The notes beneath the pieces are model-generated. The model was not told where the DNA came from. It worked only from the letters and a program-made list of their open reading frames with translations, and searched no databases. Positions 1 to 11,626 of a stretch of 64,000 nucleotides of DNA are shown piece after piece (within the stretch, counting starts at the first letter, position 1; each line of letters opens with the position of its first letter). Source of the DNA: Astrothelium macrocarpum (Eukaryota; Ascomycota; Dothideomycetes; Trypetheliales; Trypetheliaceae); contig JAGEMR010000037.1 of the NCBI GenBank assembly GCA_021030915.1, forward strand, positions 62,001-126,000. The letters are read 5' to 3'. Position numbers and translations under genes: made by a program.

Positions 1-926
1 GAGCAGTTATCGAACGGGTTGGCTGATTGCCTATCTGTCTATGAGCAAGGACCAGTGCGGGTGCTTTGTTGATGTGAGGGGCAATCGTCAAAAAATCGAG
101 ATAGGACGCGCGAATAGCGCAGTCCACGGCAATCGTTGGAAATTCAGAAGAGCATAAGCTGTGTAGCACGCAGGGCTTTAGGATCCAGTCAGAAATAAAT
201 TCGGCTCAAGATTCTAAGATGGACCGCTTCCAAATAAAGAGACCAAAGATTTGCTTTGTTACTGGTGTCTGGCAGCGTTCGCAAGAACAAAAGATTCACG
301 TGAGTACGCGTTATGGTCGATAGCGCGATGTTTCACCCGAGAGACGCGCTAAGACAGTTACTACGGAATATAGGGGAATCAATAACTGCCTGATCCCCAA
401 ACAATTGTTTAGTCTACTGTGCATTAGCGGCAGATCATTCACCATCTGATTGAGCTTTTCTGGTTTAATACACTGTATTGCAGACCGTAACAAGCACTAC
501 TACAAGCAGCAGCTGATTAGCTACAATAATGTACGCGTTGCTGATACGGCTCATGGATGTCAACTGATAATTGGAAATAGATTACTTTTCTACAACCAAA
601 GGGAAAGCCTACAATGCAAATACTACTCCTCTCAAAAGCATCCAAGGACAATTAGCATAAACGATAATTTTATTACCGACATCCTTACGAACCATCACGC
701 CGAGTGCTGCTGATTTACCGAGAAGTTCTTGGGTGCTTACGAACTCTACTGGACAATCACCTTCGTCGTACCAGATTTACGAAGCAAGCCGCTTTCAAAC
801 CGAAGCTGCTCGGATACCTTTGCCGTCTCAGAAAAGTCAACGAATGAAGGATCTCGGAGTAGGCCTTGAAACAACCAAGAAAGCAAACCGCAGCCGGAAT
901 TCTCCTCATTTTGGCCTTCGTCATCT
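1..926. other. Left-edge region without a supported gene
   Basis: Only short ORFs without recognisable domains occur on either strand here, and none is bounded by convincing splice sites. A plus-strand frame over 733-930 stops just as the next gene begins and looks like chance. The region probably contains the promoter and leader of the small gene starting at 927. The left part may be the 3' flank of a gene outside the window. Confidence 0.4.
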
Positions 927-1640
927 ATGAGTCCCAAAGCCAAAAGAATCTCTCAAGCTCGTGACAAGAACCAAATACCCTTGCCAAATCAGAGCAACGG
1001 TGCAGACGCCAGCGCCAGATCCAAGGGCAGTACTGATCCAAATTCGTCAACGTCCAAATCCACTTCTCGATCTGGGTCGACATATAGCCAAGCGCCCAGC
1101 CATGAATATGGTTCCCTGTCTCGACCAGAACAGAGTGAAGTTGTCCCATATGACCAAGTTGCATGTCTGGTGAAGAGCGCGGACCTTCATCGCCTCCGTG
1201 CTGTATTTCTAGAGCTCTGCCAATTATCCCCCGCTTTGCGAAAGTCAGCTCATACTCTACTCCAATGTCCTCACATATCAGCCCTTGGATCAAGCAGTGT
1301 CCCGAGAGAGCCAAAGGGCCTGTTTACGGACACGCGGCCTCTATTGTTCAAGAATATGGCAAAGTCAAGATTCGAAGAGGCACGAGATATGAGGGCATTA
1401 GGCGCAGTGGATCATGATGGCAACCGGGAAATGGGGAGGCCAGGACCTTCGAGCACAGGAAAGCGAGAATCCACGATGCAATCTCAGCAACGGCTTGCCA
1501 AGAGTTCAACAGGCAACTTGAGGGAGGTCAATACGAGAAATGATGAGAATTCAGCAACGAGAAAGCACAAAATGCAAGATGTTGATAGCCATGCTAGGCC
1601 TGGGGAAGCCAAGAGACGATCACTCCCATGGACAAAGTAG
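927..1640 (+). CDS. Small hypothetical protein, Ser/Gln/Arg-rich, 237 aa
   Basis: An uninterrupted ATG-to-TAG frame. The N-terminal 80 residues are low complexity (Ser, Thr, Gln, Lys). A central stretch at about residues 75-115 (segment LRAVFLELCQLSPALRK) is more ordered and resembles the short helical segment that precedes Cys-rich tails in some uncharacterised fungal proteins. The C-terminal half is again polar and basic (KRRSLPWTK end), suggesting a nuclear protein. I do not recognise a family with certainty. A second frame that continues past the stop (1627-1749) encodes a Cys-containing segment (CESCKYSRKC), so the true 3' end may be an unmodelled exon or a frameshifted tail. Expression is unproven. 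Confidence 0.4.
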   Translation: MSPKAKRISQARDKNQIPLPNQSNGADASARSKGSTDPNSSTSKSTSRSGSTYSQAPSHEYGSLSRPEQSEVVPYDQVACLVKSADLHRLRAVFLELCQLSPALRKSAHTLLQCPHISALGSSSVPREPKGLFTDTRPLLFKNMAKSRFEEARDMRALGAVDHDGNREMGRPGPSSTGKRESTMQSQQRLAKSSTGNLREVNTRNDENSATRKHKMQDVDSHARPGEAKRRSLPWTK

Positions 1641-2219
1641 GACGTTGTCATGATGTAGATTCTACCACTTGGGAATTTCTTTTTATCGAGTGTGAAAGCT
1701 GTAAATATAGTAGGAAATGCACATACAATCTCACAACTGTCGCACTTTAGGCGGCTCATATCTCCATGTCGGAATAGATGGCACTGAATTAGTTTGCGCG
1801 CTTAGCTTTCTATTAGGAACAAAAGAGGTTTCAGGTTCATAGGCAACAAGTGTGTATTGTAATATTGTAGCCTACCTGTGAGGCTGCAGTCCGAGTGACG
1901 GAGGCAGTGAACACTGAACGTGTAGGCAGCATGGAGAAATGGGAGCCTAAGGAGTGATGGAGGACTGTGGTCACGAGCACGGGCCGCCGCACGCGCTAGA
2001 TAACCCTTGGACGTCCTTCCTCTCCACTTCACTCACTCTGCATCTTCAACAACGTCCGCGACTTTCGGTCCTTTTGCGCGTCTGACGTCTGTTTCTCTCC
2101 CTTCCCCTACTATTTGCACACTCTCCATTTCAATTGTCCTCGACTGCGCATCCATCGCCTGATCAAGCTCGCTCACGGCGGCGCGTTGTGCGCCCTCTGC
2201 TTTATTACAAACTATCACC
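1641..2219. promoter_or_regulatory. Upstream region of the nucleoporin gene
   Basis: About 580 nt between the small hypothetical gene and the ATG at 2220. The last 150 nt are rich in C/T, as usual for the leader of a strongly expressed fungal housekeeping gene. I see no TATA box and no second gene. Confidence 0.35.
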
Positions 2220-5200
2220 ATGTCCGGCTTCGGATTTGGGGGCTTCGGCTCTAACAACAATCAGACCTCGAGCAGCGGCTTTGGTGGATTCGGATCTAAT
2301 AATAATAATAATAACAACACCAGCTCTGGAGGTAGGTGACATTTGCTATTTCTATTATCCTCTTGATGCGTCCGTGGCTGGTATTGAGGCCAACCGATCT
2401 CACGCTGCCTTCTTCGGTCAACGCGTTCCTTCTGGATTCCGCGTACTCATCACGCTTACAGGCTTTGGCTCTTCGAATAATACCGGTTTCGGCTCTGCCA
2501 ACAACACTACTGGCGGTGGTCTCTTTGGCGGGAGTAGCAGTAATACGGGCGGCTTTGGTTCTGGAGGCAAGTACCATTCACCTATTTGACAATCTCGTGT
2601 ATCGTATCGGCCGCGGTCAAATGACGATATCACGGCCTGGCACGGTGCTGCAACATTCATGCAAATATTCCTTGTTGAAATGCTATTACGATTTGGTAAC
2701 AAGATGCTAACTTTGACTCACAGGATTCGGCAGCAGCAATAATCAGAACTCGTCCCCATTTGGAAGTAAGCCGGCCTTCGGCTCCACAACCACTTCATCT
2801 GGTGGTGGTCTCTTCGGGGGCTCCTCAACTCCCTCTACTTTCGGTAGCTTTGGGAACAATAACGCAAACAACGCCAACAGCTCGTCCCCTTTCGGATCCA
2901 ATACAGGCTCTAGCTCACTCTTCGGGCAGAACAAGCCTGCATTCGGCGGTACAGGGAATACTGGCAGTGTGTTTGGTGGTGGTAGTACAGGCGCATTCGG
3001 TTCCAATAACAATGCCCCAAGCTCTTCCGGTGCTTTCGGAGCCAGCACAAGCTCTCCATTCGGTAGCAATCTACAGAACCAGAACCAAGCCCAAACTACA
3101 AATACAGGCACTGGCTCCACACCTTTCTCAGCTTATACAGAGAAAGATGCGCCAACTGGAAGCAACTGTCACTATCAGAGCATCACATTCATGCAGCCCT
3201 ATCAAAACTACTCTTTTGAAGAGCTGAGACTTGCTGATTATGCTCAAGGCCGCAAGACTGGTAACACCAATGGCCAAAGCGGTGCTTTCGGGCAGACAAG
3301 CGGATTTGGTGCATTCGGAACATCCAATAGTGGTGGCTTTGGAGCAGGTACAAACACTTCAGGAGGTACCTTGTTCGGATCACAGAACAATAATACGTCG
3401 TCCCCATTTGGCAATAACAATCAAACGTCAAATACAGGATTCGGCTCCACTGGCTCCGCTGGCCTTTTCGGACAGCAAAACAAGCCAACCGGCGGCGGAA
3501 TATTTGGAAGTACCGCTTCCACTAGTCAGCCGAGCGGTGGCCTCTTTGGCACAAGTAACAATACAAACACGGGCTTTGGAACTGGCACAGGATCGGCGTT
3601 TGGTTCTAATACTGGAAGTGGCGGAGGCCTTTTCGGAAGCCAAAACCAGAATCAGAATCAGAATCAGAATCAGAATCAAAACAAGCCTTTCGGCAGTGCC
3701 TTTGGATCGACTGGAGGTGGATTTGGTACCGGTACAAGCAGCTTTGGTTCTAATAGCAACACTAATACTGGGGGCGGTCTATTTGGAAACAACAATGCAA
3801 CCAATCCGAGCCCTTTCGGTGGAACGCAGAATCAAAACACCAACAATAACTCTGGCCCCTTTGGTAGTGCATTTGGCACGAATCAGAACCAGAACCAGAA
3901 CCAGAACCCGACGTCTGGTGGCAGCGGAGTCTTTGGATCCTTTGGAGGTGCCAACAATCAGAACGATCAGAACAAGTCGAGCAGTGTCTTCGGCACATCT
4001 AATGCTTCTGCCGGCGGCGGCCTATTTGGAAATCAAAACAACCAAACCCAGCAATCGGGAGGATTATTCGGCAACCAGAACAACCAGAACAACCAGCAAA
4101 ACAGTGGTGGCATCTTCGGCCAGCCAAAGCCAGCCACCAGCGGCACCGGCCTATTTGGTAGTCTAAACAGTAACACGAACAATACTACAGGCATTGCTGG
4201 AAGTGCATTGGGTAATCTGAACAATGCTCAAAACCAGCAGAATCAAGGGTCGAACTTGTTCGGTGGAACTAATCCACAGCAAAACAAATCCTTGTTCGGC
4301 CAGGCTCCAAACAATACAAATACCAACACGGGAGGCGGATTGTTCAGCAATCTTGGCCAGAATAATCCGAACAGCACGGGCTCAAACTTTGGTGGATCGC
4401 TTTTTGGCAGCAATCAGCAAAATCAGCAACAACCACCTCAGCAAGGCAGTCTGTTCGGAACTTCCCAGTCAAACTTTTCGCAACCTCCGCAACAGCAACA
4501 GCCAGCTTCATTATTGGCGTCACTCAACTCGAATCCATATGGCAATGATCAACTTTTTGCAACCCTTGCAACTCCTCAGCAAAGCGTCGGACCGCTTGCA
4601 ACTCCACTGTCAAGCGCTCAAAAGCAGCGCAAAAGCGCGATTTTACCACAATACAAACTTAATCCTGCCGCTGCCTCTCGTCTCTTAACCCCACAGAAGC
4701 GTACGCCAATGTATGGCTTCTCCTACTCAACATACGGAACGCCAGGAAGCGCTGTAAGCAACCTAAGCTCGCCACACGGACTCAACAACAGCCTTCTCGG
4801 TAGCAGCAGTCTTGGGCGATCTGTCTCCAAGAGTCTATCTACCAGCAATCTGCGAAACTCCTTTAGCCTCAGTGATAGTATACTGGCACCTGGCGCTTTC
4901 TCGGGCAGCGGAACGCGCACACATGCAAATTCCGGCAGCATGAGGCGTCTCAACATCAACCGCAATCTCCGCTCCGATCTCTTCAACGGACCGTCTAGTG
5001 AATCTACACCACGAAAGACCGTTTCATTTAACAGCAGCATCACCAATGGCGATACTCAGCCCAACGGCAATCATTCCGCCGCTACAAATGGAGAACCGAG
5101 CAGAGCTCTAGTACGAGTAGAAGAGAATGAAAGCCCAACTCCAAGTGCTGAAGAATTAGGCTTGCTGCGCTCATCGCGTGCCTCAACTACTACAACACGC

Positions 5201-8200
5201 GCCAACGGCTCATTGTCAACGCCCGAAATGGAGCAAGTGCGAGGTAACGAATTAGCAGTGGTTCCAGAGGATGAGTCTCCACAGGCCGTCTCGAAGACAT
5301 CTAATAATGCTTTGAACATTCCACGCGATCGTTCTGATAAAAAACCTGCCGAATATTGGTCCAAGCCCACACTTGACGAACTACGAGGATACTCGCAGAA
5401 GCAGCTCCAGCGAGTCGCACCTTTCATAGTTGGCCGGCAGGGTTGTGGAAAGGTTGAGTTCTCAGCGGTTGATCTCAGCAAGACGCCTCTTGATGACATT
5501 TTTGACAAAATTGTCGTCTTCGGTGTTCGTTCTCTCACAGTCTATCAAGATGCTGCTAGCAAACCGCCACAGGGTGTTGGGCTGAACGTGCATTCCCGGA
5601 TCACTTTGGAGAACTCTTGGCCTCGGGCTAGAGCTGGCAAACTTCCAGTACATGAAGACAAGGGCACTCGCTTCGACAAGCACTTGGATCGTCTCAAGCG
5701 TGTTGAAAATACCAAGTTTGTTGACTACAACAGTCACACTGGTGAATGGACTTTTACAGTGGACCACTATACGACCTATGGCCTTGATTACGATGACGAC
5801 GAGAGCGTTGAAAATGCAATGATGTCTGGCGCACTCCAAGATTCACCCGAGTCACCGACACCTGGCGCTCGTGCCCCAACATTGATCACTGAGCAAACTC
5901 CACTATCCCAGCCGGATATTTCAATGCTTAGTCCAGAAGACTCAAGTCCAGATGACACTTTCGATTTCAAAAAAGGAAAGAAGAAGGGTGTTCCCGGTGG
6001 ATTCGAGGATGATTTTTTATACGAAGATGACACTTTTTCAAACGAACAAACAATGGACATGACGAATGAGAGCTCTTTTTTAGATGAGCGCTCCACGGGC
6101 CCATCAGCTGTTAATATAATTGGTAGCGACCAAGATGGATCGGATAATCAAGGGGATCAACAGATGGCAGGGTCTTTCCCCGTTGGAGGTCCCACCGTGG
6201 AGCGAGCAAGTGCTATTGCCAATGAACCACAACTGAACAGCCCCCTCAAGCCCAAATCGATACTAAAGGCAAGCCGAATGGGCACGGCAAATTTGGGCAC
6301 GCCTGGACGCTCTCATTTTGAGGTCGGCGCGGACTGGGCAGAGCAGTTACAGCGCACAGTCAGTCCAAGGAAACAAAACCGAGGAGCACTTAGAGAGTCT
6401 CAAGGTAATTTCCTCCGGACCATGGAAGAGCGTGATGGAAAGATTGAACCGAAAGCCAGTGTCATCGGTAGAGGATTTCAGAGCAGTATCGACGTGATGA
6501 ATTCCTTGTTTGGACAGGACACTACTAAATTGGCTGGAAAAGGAGCGAAATTATCTGCTACGGCGAAGGGCTTCGAGGTCTGACTACACTTTCTTTTCTA
6601 TCAGCTTGTTGTGGACCATCTGGTATTTGGCCCCTTAATGACCTCCTATCACTGTCCCCGTCACACGACATTGCCCTTGCCCACACGTTTGGCTACCCAC
6701 CATAGTTTACATAGAAATAATGCTAAATTGAATTTTGGTTTTAGTGGCCCTATGCAAAGCGAACTAGACTTGACGAAGACTTTGAGCAACTCAGCGATAA
6801 CGACAAAGCGTATTACCGATCCTTCAAACCGAGTTGGAATACCGATGATACTATTTCGTATGCAGTTACCGGTGATGCCCCAAAGCTCAATGACGAGATC
6901 TTATTTCAGAGCCTAGAGTCATTGGCGTCTGAAGGTAGGGATATCAGGTTCGCGAAAACAATAGCTCCTCCAGATGTACGTCGCTATTTGATATGTTGTA
7001 ATGTTTGACGCCCTCACTAACATGATAACTGTAGCTCGTTCCCGCAACTTTTGAGGAACAAAAGCGCTTCACAAGAGTGAGCGTCAAAAACGGTGTGCCA
7101 TTCGCAGAAACGCTGGACGACTTTACTTTTAATGAGATTGCCAGCGTATTCAGTCAAGACTCATCAAGTGGTACGGATTCTCGACAGTGGACTCACGAGC
7201 AGCACGTGTGGGATCTGGCCAGCATCCTCTTTGACAAAGTCACCGAATCTTCCTCTGAAGACCAGATGGAAACTGAAATGGAAGAGCCTGAGCCCACAAT
7301 ACGCAAAGATAGATTGCAGGATTTTTGGCAAAAGCTCGTTCAGCCGGACGCTCTGACCCAAGTAAACAGAGTCAAAGGTTCCAAATGGGCTTCTGAAGAA
7401 AAGGCTTTCCTCTATCTTTCTGCTCACGACCTGATCGACGCCTGTGAGCAGTTAATCGATGGCAAGGACTTTCGACTCGCAACCATGGTTTCCTCAGCAG
7501 GATCTGGAGATGAAGTCTCACGCTCAGAGATGGCAACACAACTTCAGCATTGGCGCGATTCCAATGTGTTGTCCGAGATCCCAGAATCCGTGCGTGCGCT
7601 CTATGAACTTTTAGCTGGCAACGCCGGTCGCTGTGAGGGGAAGACAAGGGGGGCACCAGAAGATCGAGCGACTACTTTTAGGCAGAGTATCCGCTTCAAA
7701 CTTGACTGGCGCCGCTCATTCGGTCTTCGCCTCTGGTACGGAATCCTCCAAAACGAACCACTCGAGGCCGCAATCTCTCAATATGCCTCCGACTGCGCCA
7801 GCGGCAAAGAAGAAGTCCGTCCGGTCTCCTGGTTCATCGAGCAGCAACCCAACGCAGCCTGGCCGCACTACAACAACGACAACCGTGAAGACCTCCTTTG
7901 GGGCCTCCTCAAACTCTACGCCTCTCAGCAACCCAACTCCCCACCCTCTCCCTCAAACACAACTCTCGAAACCATCCTCGCGCCCGAAAACCTCTCCCCC
8001 AACCCCCTCAACGCGCGCCTCGCCTTCCAACTCGCCTGCCTCCTCTCCGCCCACCCCACCACCCCCACCGTCTCCGCAACCACCATCGACCACCTCGCCC
8101 TCGCCCACGCAACCCAGCTCGCAGCCTCCCCGACCCACTGGCCCTCGGCAATCTTCACCCTGCTCCACCTCTCCTCCGCCCCGGCACGCGAACACCACAT

Positions 8201-8981
8201 CCGCGCCGTCCTGACCCGACATGCGGCGCACCTCGACCCGCACGTGCGCACCCCGCCCATCCCCTCCTGCAACACCACCAACGACGCAGACTCCGTCTTC
8301 GCGCACCTCGTCCACGACCTCCGCATCCCGCCCGCGTGGCTCCACCACGCCCGCGCCACCTACGCCCGCGCCGTCCTGCGCTCGCCCGCCCTCGAGATCG
8401 CGGCGCTCGTCCAGGCCGGCGACGTGCAGGAGGCGCATGCCGTGCTGTGCGAGACGGTGGCGCCGCGTGCCGTTGTGGCGGGGGACCTTGACGGGTTACG
8501 GGAGAGCTTGGGGGAGTTTGAGCGCGTGCCTATGTCGGGCGAAGATGGGGATGGCGCGGGGGCTGGGGTCAGGGGGTGGGAGCATGGCGGGGGGGTGTAT
8601 TTTGATTTTGTGCTCGCGGTTGATTTGGCGGGGAGTGAGGTTGCGGGGGTGGTGGGGGAGCGGAGGGAGGTGTTGAGGCGGTTGGTGGAGCGGTTGCCTG
8701 GGTTGATGGCCGGGAGGAAAGGGGAGTTGGAGCAGCGTGTGGCTGCGTGGGAGATGGGGAGGTGGGTGATGGAGGCGGTGAGGAAGGAGGAAGAGAAGAT
8801 GGTGAGTGTTTTTGCCTTTTTGAGATTTGGAGTGTGGAGAGTGATAGCTAATCCGTGGATGCAGACTGGACTGGAAGCGAGGAACATCATGAAGTTGCCG
8901 CTGACGGAAGATGCTAAACTGAAGCAGACAGTGGAGCTGAGCGTGGATTATTATCGTGCAGTGATTGCGAGTATGAGATAG
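2220..8981 (+). CDS. NUP98: NUP98-NUP96 nucleoporin precursor (SONB / Nup145 type), 2061 aa
   Basis: Exons 2220-2331, 2462-2566, 2724-6577, 6745-6975, 7035-8801, 8865-8981 (6186 nt). The protein is the precursor of two nuclear pore subunits. The N-terminal half is packed with GLFG/FG repeats in Gly/Asn/Gln/Ser linkers, which form the pore's permeability barrier. A GLEBS motif (segment FEELRLADYAQGRK, about residues 222-252) should bind the Gle2/Rae1 mRNA export factor. The self-cleaving Nup98 C-terminal domain spans about 945-1088 and ends at His1087-Tyr1088-Thr1089, where Phe-Ser/Thr is more usual. The Nup96/Nup145C scaffold of the Y-complex follows. The exon 3/4 join restores the conserved KGFEWPY segment, and the unspliced frame would stop at 6583, so the two halves are one gene. 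Intron 2 is GC-AG. Intron 5 (63 nt) is stop-free and in frame, so its removal is inferred from GTGAGT, a CTAAT branch site and CAG. Confidence 0.93.
2567..2723 (+). other. GC-AG intron in the nucleoporin gene
   Basis: The donor reads G|GCAAGT after a Ser-Gly-Gly codon run and the acceptor is CACAG. The nearby GTACCA cannot serve, because it would shift the FG-repeat frame. Using GCAAGT, both sides join as Gly-Phe in the repeat pattern, the same phase and junction sequence as the preceding GT-AG intron (2332-2461). Confidence 0.75.
3642..3684 (+). repeat. CAGAAT hexanucleotide array coding (Asn-Gln)n
   Basis: Tandem CAGAAT/CAGAAC hexamers inside the FG-repeat exon encode alternating Asn-Gln in the linker between two FG motifs. 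A shorter related array (CAGAAC) lies at about 3883-3910. Such in-frame hexamers can change length without breaking the frame. Confidence 0.8.
7740..8860 (+). other. GC-skew dipole at 3' end of NUP96 part
   Basis: The coding strand turns C-rich from about 7740 and flips to G-rich at about 8470. By hand count, 8041-8100 has 38 C and 5 G, while 8641-8700 has 36 G and 6 C. Most of the effect lies in third codon positions, so the protein stays ordinary. The nearly stop-free antisense and shifted frames here are side effects of this composition. Confidence 0.8.
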
Positions 8982-9134
8982 GAAGCGCTTGGGGACTTGA
9001 ATCGGGAACATTTGCGATAAGAAGAACAAGCACGTCCTCATTAGAGAGGACGATAAGGATGGTTGCCAAGCTCTGACGATGATGGGTTAGAAGACTGTAT
9101 TATAATTTTCGCTTCTTGTTTGAGATACAAGAGA

Positions 9135-10888
9135 CTATGTTAATCCTAATTCTCGATTTTGCGGCGTCCCCATTCTTTCTCGAACCTCACGTCCTTTCCA
9201 CATCAAACCCACGATTGGTATGAATGCTAGAAAGGATCCACATAAAGCAAAGAACAAGAATGTAAATTGATAGCCAATCCGATCGGCAAGCGCAATTGCG
9301 TAGAACGCAAAAGTCATTCCAATCTCTTGTCTTGCAAAATTGATAAATTGACTAGATTCCGAGCTCGACGAGGGATAACAGTCAATGACATAAGAATAGC
9401 AACTAGTAGTGATGACTTGAATGCCAAAGCAAGCGATGCCCATGCCTATCAAAGGTGCAATCCAGGCTGTGGCATATTGCAACGTAAATCCGTAGATCAA
9501 GAGACCAATCTATTAGAATGTCAGTTCATGAGTGAAAATTTGGACATGTCGATGGCAGCTCACAGGAAGCAAAATCTCACCCGTCCAAATCGCTTGTAGA
9601 CGGACCTCTGGCTCAGGAGCTCGACCACCATTTCTCGCCCACGCCCGTTTCACAATCGCATCAACGACCATACCTGCAGCCAATTCGCCCAATGATGCGC
9701 CAATTGTTAGAGCAGCTCCGTATCCGAGGCCTATATCAAGAGTATCCCAATGGAAGAATTCTTCGAAGATATGCGCTACAGTCACGGCGGGGAGAATGCT
9801 GGCGAAGCCGTACTGAGAGGCGTAGTAGAGTGCCGGAAACAGCACGCTTGGGTACATGGCCATTTTGATTGATGGCCAGACGAATTGCTTGGGTTTCAAG
9901 TCAAGCTCCGGATTCTTGGTGTAAAATCCAAGATGTGAGACGTAGGTTTTGAAGCTGAATCGGCGATTCGGTTTTGCCTGCTCAGCGTCCTCGTTCGTCA
10001 TCCTTCGGAAATAGAGTGTTTCTGGCAGAAAGAAGAAAATGACAACAACCATGACTGCGTCACAAATTGCTGCGAACTTGAAAGTCCATCTCCAGCCGCA
10101 GTATTGGCCTAACAATCCGCCAATTATTGGAGCGAGGTGGCTTCCATTGGTTAACATAACGGTGAATATGCCCAGTGCTCGGCCACTAGCAATGTCATAA
10201 ACACCTGATCTGTGCGAGGGATGGGAGTTTTTATTACTTACCGCTGGTGGAGAAAGAAAAGATCGACGATGGTAGCAGGTCCAAGGGCAAAGGCAGCAGG
10301 GAAAAAGCCATTGAAGACGCGTGCTGCAAGAAGCTGACCGAAGCTATTGGCGTAGGCAGATCCAAGGGCTGATCCGAATCCAAGCAAAGTCGTAAATAAG
10401 TAGATGGGTCGTCTTCCATAGACATTTGCGAGAGGTATCCAGATGAAGGGGCCAATTCCGTTAAGAGCGATTACGACTGTTCTGGAGAAGTGTTTATCAG
10501 TCCATGGTAAAGCATCCTGATATGTTGGATGGAAATAGATTCTAGATGTTTATTACGTTTGATATGATGCCGTAACAGTGGAGATTCCGAGCTCTTTGGC
10601 CATTGGACCATAAGCAGGGTTGATGATGGCCGTGTTTAGTCCTCCAAGCGCACCTAATAAACAGACCTGAACAAGAATACCAATCTGAAGCCGAACGAGT
10701 TAATACAAAGGAAACGAGGTGACGAAGTCAAGCAAGCAGACCTTTAGGATCATTGGCCAATTTAACGGATCAGCCGGGTCATTGGACGGTTGGGGGATAA
10801 GTTTTTGCTCCAAAGACTGCTTGGACATCTGGTCTTCAACCTCAGTCATCTCTTTGGAGGCCAAAGCTGGCTTGCCGGTCTTTTCCAT
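9135..10888 (-). CDS. MFS transporter, DHA1-like, 503 aa
   Basis: Exons on the minus strand: 10888-10742, 10684-10557, 10481-10242, 10185-9564, 9509-9135 (1512 nt). A plasma-membrane or organelle major facilitator protein of the 12-span drug:H+ antiporter type. A short acidic cytosolic N-terminus ends in the DPADPLNWP motif typical of fungal DHA1/Hol1-like carriers. The conserved loop-2 segment appears as ANVYGRRPIY, and the exon 3/4 join restores LFFLHQRGRALG. Hydrophobic spans continue to about residue 490. The substrate cannot be told from sequence; candidates are drugs, polyamines or small organic cations. It is transcribed away from the unknown gene at 11627 across a 0.74-kb gap and converges with the nucleoporin gene, ending 153 nt from it. 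All introns are short (54-75 nt) and canonical. Confidence 0.88.
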
Positions 10889-11626
10889 GTTTACGAATAA
10901 ATTTTCCGTGTTTGTTCGAATTCAACCTGATTTCTTGACTCATGTCCCCCGAGCATTGATCTCTAGAATAAGAAACGAACGTAGAGAGAGACGACTGTGA
11001 AATCTTACAGCGACAAAGCAAATTCAATAAACAAGCACACAAGAGGACAGACAGGCTGGTATACTCTTCAAACCTTACCGCACTATTCCAATGTTCAGTG
11101 GCGTATTCACCAACCCCGCCTCACTGTCGGCAAGGGAGAACGGCCATTAGGATCATGCGAAAATTTGAATTTGACCACCACTTCAGCCATAAATTGACCC
11201 AGGTTACTACTCATCCCGTTTGACTAAAGATAGAAATGTTAACCTGATGGGAAGATGGAATATTAGATTGACCAATGCGTTGAAGTCCAACGCGGAAAAG
11301 TAAATGTGCCAATTTAATGAAACGCTAGTTGTGCAGCACGTCTCACATGTTCAAGGTAGGGGTTTTCAGCAGAGCATCGATGTTTCGATCTGCTAAAGTA
11401 GGGCGCGGATGAATACCAAGTCACGAGAAATGCCAAGTTGAAGACAGTTGGTGGACGTTCCTAGAGATGGCGAAGATCGAGAAGGGGATAGCTCCTGTTC
11501 CCCCTGTAGACGCGCTAAGGATCTGACCAATGTCAGATGCTTGGGTACCAAACTTTACAGACGCGTAGCTCTTCTCAACAACCAGGGTTAACACGCGTTA
11601 ACAGCAATTGGTCTCGATTCCTAGTC
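10889..11626. promoter_or_regulatory. Divergent spacer between MFS transporter and unknown gene
   Basis: 738 nt separating two start codons that point away from each other. It holds only short chance ORFs. An upstream in-frame ATG at 11537 would add 30 residues to the right-hand protein, but that extension is not protein-like. Confidence 0.4.

Noticed and set aside
3642..3910. CRISPR-like spacing of short repeats
   Set aside because: The repeats are contiguous coding hexamers in a eukaryotic FG nucleoporin, with no unique spacers.
3231..4166. 311-codon ORF in another frame of the FG-repeat exon
   Set aside because: It is a shadow of the repetitive Gly/Asn/Gln-coding DNA; the translation has no domain and the main frame encodes conserved NUP98.
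7633..8890. Several long ORFs overlapping the NUP96 coding region (plus 7633-8214 and 7898-8491, minus 7925-8438 and 8360-8890)
   Set aside because: They exist because the C-rich and G-rich arms contain few stop codons. Their translations are Pro/Arg/Ser or Gly/Val/Glu low-complexity sequences, and the nucleoporin frame is clearly the real one.
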